39,959 bases of DNA from assembly GCA_937930675.1 (NCBI GenBank), contig CALHCC010000141.1, positions 1 through 39,959 on the forward strand. The letters are read 5' to 3'. The notes beneath the pieces were generated by a model that was given only the letters and a program-made list of their open reading frames with translations, was not told the origin of the DNA and did no database searches. The translations under genes were made by a program, and so were the position numbers. Source of the stretch: an uncultured Flavobacteriaceae bacterium. Lineage in GTDB: Bacteria; Bacteroidota; Bacteroidia; Flavobacteriales; Flavobacteriaceae. How positions within the stretch are numbered: position 1 is the stretch's first letter; each line of letters opens with the position of its first letter. Below are positions 9,248-16,406 of the stretch, piece by piece.

Positions 9248-9592
9248 TTACTTTATTTCTAAGCCTCCTGTAATTAGAGTTGTATCAGGTTCAAAAACTC
9301 TCACATAATACATCCCTTTGTTTAAATCTCTTACATCAATATAACTTTCACCAAAAACATTGTCAAAAACCTTCATTACGATACCTTCTGTATTGTATAT
9401 TTTAACCACGGAATTAGGAAGCGTTTTTATATTTACAAAGTCTTTTGCTGGATTCGGATAGATGGTTTTATCATTTAAAATTGCTTTATTTTCTATTATA
9501 ACACAACTCACTCTCAAATCTTTACCTTTTTGAGCATGTAGAAGATGAGTCATCAAAAAAAAGAAGCTAAACGTCAAAACTATTTTAATCAT
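9248..9592 (-). CDS. Small secreted protein that is almost only a T9SS type A sorting domain
   Basis: This 114-residue protein starts with a clear signal peptide (MIKIVLTFSFFFLMTHLLHAQ). Only about 20 residues follow before a C-terminal domain of the Por secretion (type IX secretion) type A family begins: YPNPAKDFVNI, VVKIYNTEGIVMKVF, YIDVRDLNKGMYYVRVF. In known proteins this domain directs a large exported passenger across the outer membrane, where it is removed and the passenger anchored. Here there is no recognisable passenger. It may be a small surface protein in its own right, or what is left of a longer gene. It is convergent with the enoyl-CoA hydratase. Confidence 0.88.
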   Translation of the reverse strand: MIKIVLTFSFFFLMTHLLHAQKGKDLRVSCVIIENKAILNDKTIYPNPAKDFVNIKTLPNSVVKIYNTEGIVMKVFDNVFGESYIDVRDLNKGMYYVRVFEPDTTLITGGLEIK

Positions 9593-9615
9593 ATAGGAGT
9601 GTTATTATCTCCTAT
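9593..9615 (-). promoter_or_regulatory. Hairpin abutting the start codon of the sorting-domain gene
   Basis: ATAGGAG (9593-9599) and CTCCTAT (9609-9615) form a 7-bp stem with a 9-nt loop. It ends directly beside the ATG at 9592 and holds the only purine-rich AGGAG motif in its stem. It could affect translation initiation. No matching promoter was found for this gene. Confidence 0.35.
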
Positions 9616-9686
9616 TAAAATACATCTATTTTTACTGTTATCCTAGGATTTACAAGGTTTTTGTCGTCTATTGATGAAATTAAATA

Positions 9687-9717
9687 TTTGGCTGTTGTTT
9701 TTAAAAAACTATTTTTG
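9687..9717 (+). promoter_or_regulatory. Bacteroidota-type promoter of the DUF4286 gene
   Basis: TTTG at 9687-9690, exactly 19 nt, then TATTTTTG at 9710-9717 match the Bacteroidota consensus at both elements. Transcription would begin near 9722, leaving about 16 nt before the ATG at 9738. Confidence 0.75.
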
Positions 9718-9737
9718 TCTGTAAAACAATCCTTAAT

Positions 9738-10052
9738 ATGTACATATATAACGTTACTACTAATATTGAATTAGAAATAGAAAAAGAATGGTTAGATTAT
9801 ATGAAAGAACAACACATACCTTCTATGATTTCTACAGGATGTTTTACAGGAGCTAAATTAACACGAGTAATGGTAAGAGAAGAACAAGGAGGAAAAACTT
9901 TTTCTATTCAATATTCCGTTTCCGATAAAGAAACGTTTAAAGGATATTACGTAGCTTACGCTGCCGATATGAATACCAAATTAGACAAATTATTTGCAGG
10001 AAAGTATGTTTCTTTCCAAACGGAACTAGAAGTTTTAGGTGATTTTTATTAA
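9738..10052 (+). CDS. DUF4286 family protein
   Basis: This 104-residue cytoplasmic protein has no signal peptide or membrane segment. The start MYIYNVTTNIE, the EKEWLDYMKEQHIP segment, MISTGCFTGAKL, and the C-terminal FQTELEVL agree with the DUF4286 family seen across Bacteroidota. Its function is unknown. The fold may be a ferredoxin-like dimeric barrel, but that is inference from the alternating strand pattern. It has its own good promoter. The sulfatase gene follows 92 nt later in the same direction. Confidence 0.85.
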   Translation: MYIYNVTTNIELEIEKEWLDYMKEQHIPSMISTGCFTGAKLTRVMVREEQGGKTFSIQYSVSDKETFKGYYVAYAADMNTKLDKLFAGKYVSFQTELEVLGDFY

Positions 10053-10144
10053 TCCTAATCTCTTTTAAGTATTTACTCAAAATCTAAATAAAATGACGAG
10101 CCTGTTTTTAATAGGTATTTGTCATAAAATTAAATTTTCTTAAG

Positions 10145-11749
10145 ATGAAAAAAATATTTCTGTTGTGTTTACTGGGTTTTTATAATATTAACTACGCACA
10201 AACTAAAAAACCTAATGTGTTATTTATTGCCGTAGATGATTTAAAAACCGAGTTAGGTTGTTATGGATCTAGTATTGTAAAGTCTCCTAATATTGATAAA
10301 CTAGCAAATTCTGGAATACAATTTAACAGAGCCTATTGCCAAGAAGCTATTTGTGGACCTTCTAGAGCCAGTATTATGACCGGTTCTAGACCCGAAACAA
10401 TTAATGTAATTGATTTGTTTCAAGACTTTAGAGAAAATAGACCTAGTATTAAAACCATTCCGCAACATTTCAAAGAAAATGGGTATGAAACTGTGTACAC
10501 AGGTAAAGTATTTCATGGTATTTACACGGATGAAAAACTATCTTGGTCAAGAAAAATAACTCCTGCTAAAAGACCTAAAAATGCTCCTAAAACTACAAAA
10601 GGGTATGTGTTAGCAGAGAATCAATTAATCTATTTAAAAAATAAAGTTGCACTAGAAAAAAAATATGGGAAAGAGGTTATTAGTAAAAATTGGTTAGCTC
10701 ACGGTCCTGGAACAGAATCTGCTGACGTTCCAGACGAAACGTATGAGGACGGTTACAACACACAATCTGCCATTGTTACGTTAAAAGAATTGGTTAAAGA
10801 AGATAAACCTTGGTTTTTAGGTTTAGGATTTAAAAAACCTCATTTAGACTGGATTGCTCCTAAAAAGTATTGGGATTTATACAACGAAAAAGACATTCCA
10901 TTAGCCACACAAACAACACCACCTACTCATGGAGCATCTATGGCACTATCAGAATCTCTAGAGGTAAGAGTTGGAGCTAGTGTACCTAAAACAGCTCCAT
11001 TTTCTCCTAAACTACAACGTCATTTAAGACATGGATATTACGCGTGTGTAAGCTACATTGATGCACAAGTAGGCAAAATGATTCAAGCATTAAAAGACTC
11101 TGGAGCTTATGAAAACACCATTATTGTCTTATGGTCCGATCATGGATTTAATTTAGGTGAAATGGGATATTGGGGGAAAGCAACCAATTACGAAATTGCG
11201 ACCAAAGTTCCTTTTATCATTAGAGCTCCTAAAGTATCTAACAAAGTACAAGGTCAAAAATCTAATGCGTTAGTCGAGTTAATAGATGTATTCCCTACTT
11301 TATGTGATTTAACAGGCTTAAAAAAACCAAACCACATAGAAGGTAAAAGTTTAGTTCCTTGGCTAAAAAGGCCTAATTACAAAACTACCATGCCTGCATT
11401 TAGTGTGTTCCCTAATCCTGCTATGAGAGAATGGGCCGCTAGACCTTTTACCCCTCCGTTTAGAACTACTTTTTTTAAACCTTTAATTAAAAAAATAGAG
11501 GCTAAAATAGCCAAACAGATGGGAGACAAATGGGATAGAGATACTTTTGAACGATTTGTTATGGGCTATGCAATGCGTACAGACACGCATAGATTAATTG
11601 TTTGGAAAGACAGAAGAAAACCGAACGAAAAGCCTTTATATGTAGAATTATACGATTATAAAAACGGAGATACTGAATCCGTAAATATTGCAAAAGAAAA
11701 CCCTACATTGGTTAAAAAACTTATCAAACAAATGGAATCTGCAATATAA
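10145..11749 (+). CDS. Exported sulfatase, iduronate-2-sulfatase-like
   Basis: This 534-residue formylglycine-dependent S1-type sulfatase is predicted to hydrolyse sulfate esters on polysaccharides in the periplasm or at the surface. A signal peptide (about residues 1-18, ending YAQ) precedes the core. The metal ligands Asp31-Asp32 are in LFIAVDDLK. Cys70 sits in CGPSRASIMTG, the C-x-P-S-R motif whose cysteine is oxidised to formylglycine. Asp332-His333 are in WSDHGFNLGE. The GYWGKATNYE segment after the second metal motif resembles iduronate-2-sulfatases. Substrate cannot be assigned. No formylglycine-generating enzyme, SusC/SusD pair or glycoside hydrolase is in the window, so it is not in a visible polysaccharide locus. 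Confidence 0.93.
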   Translation: MKKIFLLCLLGFYNINYAQTKKPNVLFIAVDDLKTELGCYGSSIVKSPNIDKLANSGIQFNRAYCQEAICGPSRASIMTGSRPETINVIDLFQDFRENRPSIKTIPQHFKENGYETVYTGKVFHGIYTDEKLSWSRKITPAKRPKNAPKTTKGYVLAENQLIYLKNKVALEKKYGKEVISKNWLAHGPGTESADVPDETYEDGYNTQSAIVTLKELVKEDKPWFLGLGFKKPHLDWIAPKKYWDLYNEKDIPLATQTTPPTHGASMALSESLEVRVGASVPKTAPFSPKLQRHLRHGYYACVSYIDAQVGKMIQALKDSGAYENTIIVLWSDHGFNLGEMGYWGKATNYEIATKVPFIIRAPKVSNKVQGQKSNALVELIDVFPTLCDLTGLKKPNHIEGKSLVPWLKRPNYKTTMPAFSVFPNPAMREWAARPFTPPFRTTFFKPLIKKIEAKIAKQMGDKWDRDTFERFVMGYAMRTDTHRLIVWKDRRKPNEKPLYVELYDYKNGDTESVNIAKENPTLVKKLIKQMESAI

Positions 11750-11770
11750 TTTGTTAAACTATTTTATAAT

Positions 11771-11809
11771 CAATCCCCCTTAAAATCTAATTCATTTTAA
11801 GGGGGATTG
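11771..11809. terminator. Long perfect hairpin after the sulfatase gene
   Basis: A perfect 16-bp stem (11771-11786 with 11794-11809, arms CAATCCCCCTTAAAAT and its complement) encloses a 7-nt loop about 20 nt behind the sulfatase stop. No T-run follows, only TTATATAAAAT, so it may be a weak terminator or a 3' end stabiliser rather than a classical one. Confidence 0.6.
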
Positions 11810-11943
11810 TTATATAAAATACAATCGTTTAAAGAATTATAAAAGCTAAAAATCAACTTCTAACTTACTTTAAACACACATATCACACCTAATATTCCTT
11901 TATTTATTTTTAGGATTTTTTTAAAGTATACAGCTATTCTTTG

Positions 11944-11951
11944 TACTTTTG
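11944..11951 (+). promoter_or_regulatory. Predicted -7 element for the def operon
   Basis: TACTTTTG matches TAnnTTTG. The -33 position is T-rich but not TTTG. The start point would be near 11956, about 20 nt before the def ATG. Confidence 0.55.
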
Positions 11952-11975
11952 CTTTCTGAAATTTAGCATATTATT

Positions 11976-12563
11976 ATGATATTACCTATTGTTGCCTACG
12001 GAGATCCAGTATTAAGAAAAGTAGCCAAAGAAGTAACTAAAGACTATCCTGATCTTTCAAAACTCATCACAAACATGTGGGAAACGATGGACAATGCAAA
12101 TGGAGTTGGAATTGCAGCTCCGCAAATAGGAAAATCTATTCGCTTATTTGTAATTGATGCGACTCCCTTTGCTGAAGACGAAGAGATTACTCCAGAAGAA
12201 AAAGAAACTTTAAGTACGTTTAAAAAAGTATTTATAAATGCTAAAATAGAATCTGAAGAAGGAGACGAATGGGCTTTTGAAGAAGGCTGTTTAAGTATTC
12301 CTCAAATTAAAGAAGATGTTTGGAGAAACGAAACCGTACACGTAACCTATCAAGACGAAAACTTTAACACACACAAAGCCACCTATACAGGTTTGGCTGC
12401 ACGTGTATTTCAACATGAGTACGATCATATAGAAGGTGTTTTGTTTACAGATAAATTATCATCTTTAAAAAAACGATTAATTAAAAAGAAATTAGAACAA
12501 ATTTCTAAAGGAAAAATTGGAGCCGATTACAGAATGAAACATTTCAATGTAAAAGGTAAATAA
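11976..12563 (+). CDS. def: Peptide deformylase
   Basis: This metalloenzyme removes the N-formyl group from nascent proteins. It has 195 residues. All three signature motifs are intact: GVGIAAPQIG, EEGCLSIP with the metal-binding Cys, and HEYDHIEG with the two metal-binding His and the catalytic Glu. The C-terminus is lysine-rich. It is the first gene of an operon with DUF5606 (18 nt later), mazG, a YrbL-like gene and a thioesterase. Confidence 0.98.
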   Translation: MILPIVAYGDPVLRKVAKEVTKDYPDLSKLITNMWETMDNANGVGIAAPQIGKSIRLFVIDATPFAEDEEITPEEKETLSTFKKVFINAKIESEEGDEWAFEEGCLSIPQIKEDVWRNETVHVTYQDENFNTHKATYTGLAARVFQHEYDHIEGVLFTDKLSSLKKRLIKKKLEQISKGKIGADYRMKHFNVKGK

Positions 12564-12581
12564 CATTAAAATATATTTAAA

Positions 12582-13013
12582 ATGAGTTTAACAAAAGTAA
12601 TTGCAATTTCTGGTAAACCAGGATTGTATGAAATTTTAGGAAAAACAAAAGGCGGATTTATTACTACCTCTTTATTAGATGGAAAAAAAACACCTGTTAG
12701 AAACACTCAAAATGTAAGTGTTTTAAGTGATATAGGAATTTATACTTACGAAACAGAAGCTGCTTTAGGTGGTGTGTTTTTAGCTATTCACGAAAGATTT
12801 GAAGGGAAAGAAGCTATTAGTCACAAAGCTTCTAATTCAGAATTAACAAATTTATTTAGTGAAGTTTTACCTGAGTACGACGAAGAACGTGTATATGTTT
12901 CTAATATTAAAAAAGTAGTACAATGGTATAATATTCTAATAAACTCAGAATTTGATTTTGAAACCATTAAAGAAGATTTAAAAAAGTTAGAAGAAGCTCA
13001 GTCTGCTCAATAA
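12582..13013 (+). CDS. DUF5606 domain protein
   Basis: This 143-residue soluble protein has an N-terminal part rich in beta strands (TKVIAISGKPGLYEIL, GGFITTSLLDGKK, VSVLSDIGIYTY) that resembles a small SH3/Sm-like barrel, and a helical, acidic C-terminus. It matches the DUF5606 family as I remember it, found beside peptide deformylase and MazG in flavobacteria. Function is unknown. The neighbours suggest a housekeeping role in protein maturation or nucleotide metabolism, which is only inference. Confidence 0.82.
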   Translation: MSLTKVIAISGKPGLYEILGKTKGGFITTSLLDGKKTPVRNTQNVSVLSDIGIYTYETEAALGGVFLAIHERFEGKEAISHKASNSELTNLFSEVLPEYDEERVYVSNIKKVVQWYNILINSEFDFETIKEDLKKLEEAQSAQ

Positions 13014-13039
13014 TTTTTAAATAACAATCATTATTATAT

Positions 13040-13088
13040 AAGAGTTATAATATCTATTTTTATAGATCATTATAACTCTTTTTATTTT
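13040..13088 (+). terminator. Hairpin plus T-run just ahead of mazG (terminator or attenuator)
   Basis: AAGAGTTATAAT (13040-13051) pairs with ATTATAACTCTT (13069-13080). ATCTAT (13052-13057) pairs with ATAGAT (13062-13067) on top. A run TTTTTATTTTT follows, ending 6 nt before the mazG ATG. No promoter is visible between this hairpin and mazG, so mazG must rely on read-through or on a promoter I do not recognise. Confidence 0.72.
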
Positions 13089-13094
13089 TAAGGT

Positions 13095-13874
13095 ATGAAC
13101 TCTAGAGAACAACAACTAAAAGCCATAGATAGATTGTTAACTATTATGGACGAGTTAAGAGAAAAATGTCCATGGGATAAAAAACAAACTTTAGAATCTT
13201 TAAGACACTTAACCATTGAGGAAACCTATGAATTAGCAGATGCGATTATAGCCAACGATTTAGAAGAAATTAAAAAAGAGTTAGGTGATTTATTGCTGCA
13301 TATTTCTTTTTACGCCAAAATAGGAAGTGAAAAAAACAGTTTTGATATTGCCGATGTTGCAAACACCATTTGCGATAAGTTAATTCATCGTCACCCACAC
13401 ATTTATGGAGATATAACCGTAAATAATGAAGAAGACGTAAAGAAAAATTGGGAACAACTAAAATTAAAAGAAAAAGGAACTACCTCTATTTTACAAGGAG
13501 TACCTAATGCACTACCTGCTATGGTAAAAGCTAACAGAATACAAGAAAAAGTTGCTGCCGTAGGTTTTGACTGGGAACATCCAGAGCAAGTGTGGGAAAA
13601 AGTGCAAGAAGAATTATCTGAATTAAATGAGGAATTTAAAAAAGGCCATCAAGATAAAATAGAAGCTGAATTTGGAGATGTTTTATTCTCCATGGTAAAC
13701 TATGCCAGACACATGGGTATCAACCCTGAAAATGCATTAGAACGCACCAATAAAAAGTTTAAGAAACGTTTTGAATATTTAGAAAATCAAACCTTAAAAA
13801 ATAAACAAAATATTTCTGACTTGTCTTTAAAAGAAATGGATGTGTATTGGGAAGAAGCTAAAAAACTTGATTAA
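13095..13874 (+). CDS. mazG: Nucleoside triphosphate pyrophosphohydrolase MazG
   Basis: MazG hydrolyses NTPs and dNTPs to monophosphates and pyrophosphate, a housecleaning function. The 259 residues contain two MazG repeats, as in E. coli MazG. The first has CPWDKKQTLESL, EETYELADAI and the helix ELGDLLLHISFYA. The second has VGFDWEHPEQVWEKVQEEL, EEF and EFGDVLFSMVNYARH. The acidic E-x-x-E and E-x-x-D metal-binding residues are present in both. The YrbL-like gene follows after 7 nt. Confidence 0.96.
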   Translation: MNSREQQLKAIDRLLTIMDELREKCPWDKKQTLESLRHLTIEETYELADAIIANDLEEIKKELGDLLLHISFYAKIGSEKNSFDIADVANTICDKLIHRHPHIYGDITVNNEEDVKKNWEQLKLKEKGTTSILQGVPNALPAMVKANRIQEKVAAVGFDWEHPEQVWEKVQEELSELNEEFKKGHQDKIEAEFGDVLFSMVNYARHMGINPENALERTNKKFKKRFEYLENQTLKNKQNISDLSLKEMDVYWEEAKKLD

Positions 13875-13881
13875 AAAAATT

Positions 13882-14478
13882 ATGGTAAATATTCAAGAAA
13901 ACGATTTTATAGCTGAAGGGTTGTATCAAAAATGCTATAGACATCCTAAAAACACTAACTTATGTGTTAAAATAGAAAAAAAGGACATTAAACAACCTCG
14001 ATTAGAAAATGAAATTAATTATTCTATAAAAGTTAGTAAAAAAAAATGGGCTAAATTTGAGTATCCTTTCTATTCTAAATGTTATGGAGCAATTGAAACC
14101 AATCTTGGAAAAGGTTATGTTTTTGATTTAATAACTGATGAAGATACCCATCAAGTTTCTAAAACCATGAATTATTATTTATTAAATTCTAATCACCAAA
14201 TAACCGATTTAGAGTTACAAACTGCTTTTGATAAACTAATTAGTCTAATGGCAAAACATAGAATAATTGCAAATGATTTATGGTCTACCAATATCTGTTG
14301 TAAAATACTTAAAGATAAATCTATACAATTAATTATTATTGATGGTCTTGGACACCGAGATTTTCTTCCCCTTGTAGATTGGTTTTCTTTCTTTGCCAAG
14401 AAAAAAATTAACAGACGTATTATAAAACATGGCTTAACAGATATGGATACTCAACGAAAAAAATATTTAAAACAATAA
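13882..14478 (+). CDS. YrbL-like protein (PhoP regulatory network family, kinase-like fold)
   Basis: The 198-residue protein resembles the YrbL family, named for an E. coli PhoP-regulated protein of unknown biochemical function. The ATG at 13882 is preferred; the frame extends upstream to 13840 but would overlap the end of mazG. Kinase-like landmarks are visible: CVKIEKKD early (the lysine of the ATP lobe), ENEINYSIKV, then IIANDLWSTNIC, similar to the H/N-D-L-x4-N catalytic loop, and IIDGLG, like the DFG metal site. It sits between mazG (7 nt) and the thioesterase (6 nt). A substrate cannot be inferred. Related sugar or lipopolysaccharide kinases have the same fold. Confidence 0.75.
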   Translation: MVNIQENDFIAEGLYQKCYRHPKNTNLCVKIEKKDIKQPRLENEINYSIKVSKKKWAKFEYPFYSKCYGAIETNLGKGYVFDLITDEDTHQVSKTMNYYLLNSNHQITDLELQTAFDKLISLMAKHRIIANDLWSTNICCKILKDKSIQLIIIDGLGHRDFLPLVDWFSFFAKKKINRRIIKHGLTDMDTQRKKYLKQ

Positions 14479-14484
14479 ATTAAT

Positions 14485-15045
14485 ATGTCAGATAATATCA
14501 AAAGCCCTCAAGATTCAGCTGTAGAAATTACAGAACTTATGAAACCCATTAATTCTAATTTTAGTGGAAAAATACATGGAGGGTACATTTTAAACTTAAT
14601 GGACCAAATAGCCTTTGCATGTGCTTCCAAATATTCTGGAAAATACTGTGTTACTGCATCTGTAAACACGGTAGATTTTAAAAACCCTGTTAATGTAGGA
14701 GAATTTTTAACCTTAAAAGCAAGGGTGAATTATGTAGGAAATACTTCTATGACTGTTGGAATAAAGGTAATTTCTGAAAATATTCAGACCGGAGAACAAA
14801 CACATTGTAACTCTTCTTATTTTGTAATGGTTGCCAAGTGCGAAAATGGTAAACAAAACACAAGAGTCCCTAAACTTAAACTAACCACTTCTGAAGATGT
14901 TAGACGTTTTATTAGATCTAAAAGTAGATTAGAAACCAATAAACAAAGAAAACAAGCTTTTAGTAAAGAGGTTTTTAACTATAAAGAACATTTAGAAGAA
15001 TTAGAACAATTTAATGTAGCTATTGATCCTAAATTGTTATCTTAA
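14485..15045 (+). CDS. Acyl-CoA thioesterase, hotdog fold
   Basis: The protein is predicted to hydrolyse acyl-CoA to free acid and CoA (YciA/BFIT-like group). The 186 residues carry one hotdog domain at about 12-125. Family landmarks are the SGKIHGGYILNLMDQIAF helix segment with the conserved HGG and Asp, the CVTASVNTVDFKNPVNVGE strand pair, and VNYVGNTSMTVGI. The C-terminal 60 residues are charged and helical. It is the last gene of the def operon and faces carA across a bidirectional terminator. Confidence 0.9.
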   Translation: MSDNIKSPQDSAVEITELMKPINSNFSGKIHGGYILNLMDQIAFACASKYSGKYCVTASVNTVDFKNPVNVGEFLTLKARVNYVGNTSMTVGIKVISENIQTGEQTHCNSSYFVMVAKCENGKQNTRVPKLKLTTSEDVRRFIRSKSRLETNKQRKQAFSKEVFNYKEHLEELEQFNVAIDPKLLS

Positions 15046-15084
15046 AACAAAAAACCATTTCTAGTTAGAAATGGTTTTTTGTTT
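15045..15084. terminator. Bidirectional terminator between thioesterase and carA
   Basis: A perfect 18-bp stem (15045-15062 with 15067-15084, core AAACCATTTCT) has a 4-nt loop. It is flanked by A-rich and T-rich arms, so it can end the def operon on the plus strand and carA on the minus strand. Confidence 0.92.
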
Positions 15085-15102
15085 ACGTAGTATACGATAT
15101 CT

Positions 15103-16200
15103 TTACTTTAAATTTTCAATAAACTGATCGAATAAATAAGAAGCATCGTGAGGTCCAGGATTTGCTTCTGGATGGTATTGTACAGAAAATACTTTTTTAT
15201 CTTTAATAGCAATACCTGCAACCGTGTTGTCATTTAAATGTACATGTGTAATCTCTACGTTATTACTAGCCTCTACATCTTCTCTACTTACATTAAATCC
15301 ATGGTTTTGAGACGTAATTTCTCCTTTACCTGTAAGTAGGTTTTTAATAGGGTGATTAATTCCTCTATGTCCATTGTGCATTTTATATGTAGAAATTCCT
15401 TGAGAAAGTGCAATGGTTTGATGTCCTAAACAAATTCCAAACAAAGGTAAATTCTTTTCTATAATTGTTTTAGCAACTGTTTGAGCAGATTTTAAAGGTT
15501 CTGGATCTCCAGGTCCATTTGACAAGAAATATCCATCAGGGTTAAAAGCTTCCATTTCTTCAAAAGAAGCTGTACAAGGGAATACTTTAATATAACAATC
15601 TCTCTTTGCTAAGTTTCTTAAAATATTTTTCTTGATTCCTAAATCTAAAGCAGACACTTTATACGTAGCATTCTCATCACCATAAAAATAAGGCTCTTTC
15701 GTAGAAACAACAGAAGCTAAGTCTAAACCTTTCATACTTGGAGCTTCAGCCAATTTTGTTTTTAATTCCTCTATATTCTCTACTTCTGTAGATATAATCG
15801 CATTCATAGCTCCATTCTCACGAATATAGCTTACCACCGCTCTTGTATCTACATCTGTAATAGATATTAAACCATGTTCTTTAAAATAATCTTCCAAAGA
15901 ACCATCTGCTCTATCTCTCGAATATTCATAACTAAAATTTCTACATACCAACCCAGCAATTTTAATTCCTTCAGATTCTACTTCCTCTTTATTTACCCCA
16001 TAATTACCAATATGAGCATTGGTAGCCACCATAATTTGACCAAAATAAGAAGGATCTGTAAAAATTTCTTGATACCCTGTCATTCCGGTATTGTAACAAA
16101 TTTCACCAATCGTTGTTCCATCAATACCAACCGACTTTCCTTCAAAAATAGTTCCGTCTTCTAATAGTAAAATTGCTTTCTTTAATTCTTTGTACTTCAT
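15103..16200 (-). CDS. carA: Carbamoyl-phosphate synthase small subunit
   Basis: CarA is the glutaminase subunit that feeds ammonia to CarB for carbamoyl phosphate, a precursor of arginine and pyrimidines. The chosen start gives 365 residues (MKYKELKKAILLLEDG); a frame extension of 22 codons to 16266 lacks family features and crosses the heptamer repeats. The N-terminal domain has LLEDGTIFEGKSVG and NTGMTGYQEIFTDPSYFGQ. The class I glutamine amidotransferase domain shows SNGPGDPEPL, the nucleophile Cys in FGICLGHQ, SQNHGFNV and the His-x-Glu of QYHPEANPGP. carB is not adjacent. It has its own promoter, separated from the ribosomal operon by a terminator. Confidence 0.97.
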   Translation of the reverse strand: MKYKELKKAILLLEDGTIFEGKSVGIDGTTIGEICYNTGMTGYQEIFTDPSYFGQIMVATNAHIGNYGVNKEEVESEGIKIAGLVCRNFSYEYSRDRADGSLEDYFKEHGLISITDVDTRAVVSYIRENGAMNAIISTEVENIEELKTKLAEAPSMKGLDLASVVSTKEPYFYGDENATYKVSALDLGIKKNILRNLAKRDCYIKVFPCTASFEEMEAFNPDGYFLSNGPGDPEPLKSAQTVAKTIIEKNLPLFGICLGHQTIALSQGISTYKMHNGHRGINHPIKNLLTGKGEITSQNHGFNVSREDVEASNNVEITHVHLNDNTVAGIAIKDKKVFSVQYHPEANPGPHDASYLFDQFIENLK

Positions 16201-16236
16201 AAAAGTTGTTTTTGTTGTTGGGTGGAAGCGAAATTG

Positions 16237-16290
16237 GTTGTTGGTTGTTAGATAATAAACTATCAACAGTCAACTATCAACTATCAACTA
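16237..16290 (-). repeat. Seven-base repeats in the carA leader
   Basis: On the plus strand TATCAAC, AGTCAAC, TATCAAC, TATCAAC stand in tandem from 16261 to 16288. The inverted partner GTTGTTGGTTGTTAG (16237-16251) faces them across an 8-nt spacer and pairs at 12 of 15 positions with 16260-16274. The whole array lies within the predicted 5' untranslated leader of carA. Confidence 0.75.
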
Positions 16291-16335
16291 AGCAACGCTA
16301 GCTTTCAACAAAGAATGATTGTAAAAATATTTTTG

Positions 16336-16343
16336 CAAATATA
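16336..16343 (-). promoter_or_regulatory. Predicted -7 element for carA
   Basis: On the minus strand TATATTTG matches TAnnTTTG. The upstream element is weak (TTTA at a 17-nt spacing) and lies in the rplQ terminator stem. It would start a carA transcript near 16331 with a leader of about 131 nt. Confidence 0.5.
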
Positions 16344-16377
16344 AAAAAAGGATAAACTATTAAATAGTTTATCCTTT
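16344..16377 (-). terminator. Terminator of the ribosomal operon after rplQ
   Basis: TAGTTTATCCTTT (16365-16377) pairs perfectly with 16347-16359 as a 13-bp stem with a 5-nt loop. Reading on the minus strand, a U-run follows (complement of the A-run at 16344-16349). It is placed 30 nt behind the rplQ stop. Confidence 0.9.
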
Positions 16378-16406
16378 ATATATTTTACAAGAAGTAAATC
16401 ATTTGA

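Noticed and set aside
13840-13881. Longer N-terminus for the YrbL-like protein
   Set aside because: It would overlap the mazG end in another frame and adds a basic stretch not typical of the family; the ATG at 13882 is 7 nt after mazG.
16201-16266. 22-codon N-terminal extension of carA
   Set aside because: It encodes unrelated residues across the repeat region; the normal CarA start follows at 16200.
16261-16290. CRISPR-like array in the carA leader
   Set aside because: Units are only 7 bp with no spacers, and no cas genes are near.
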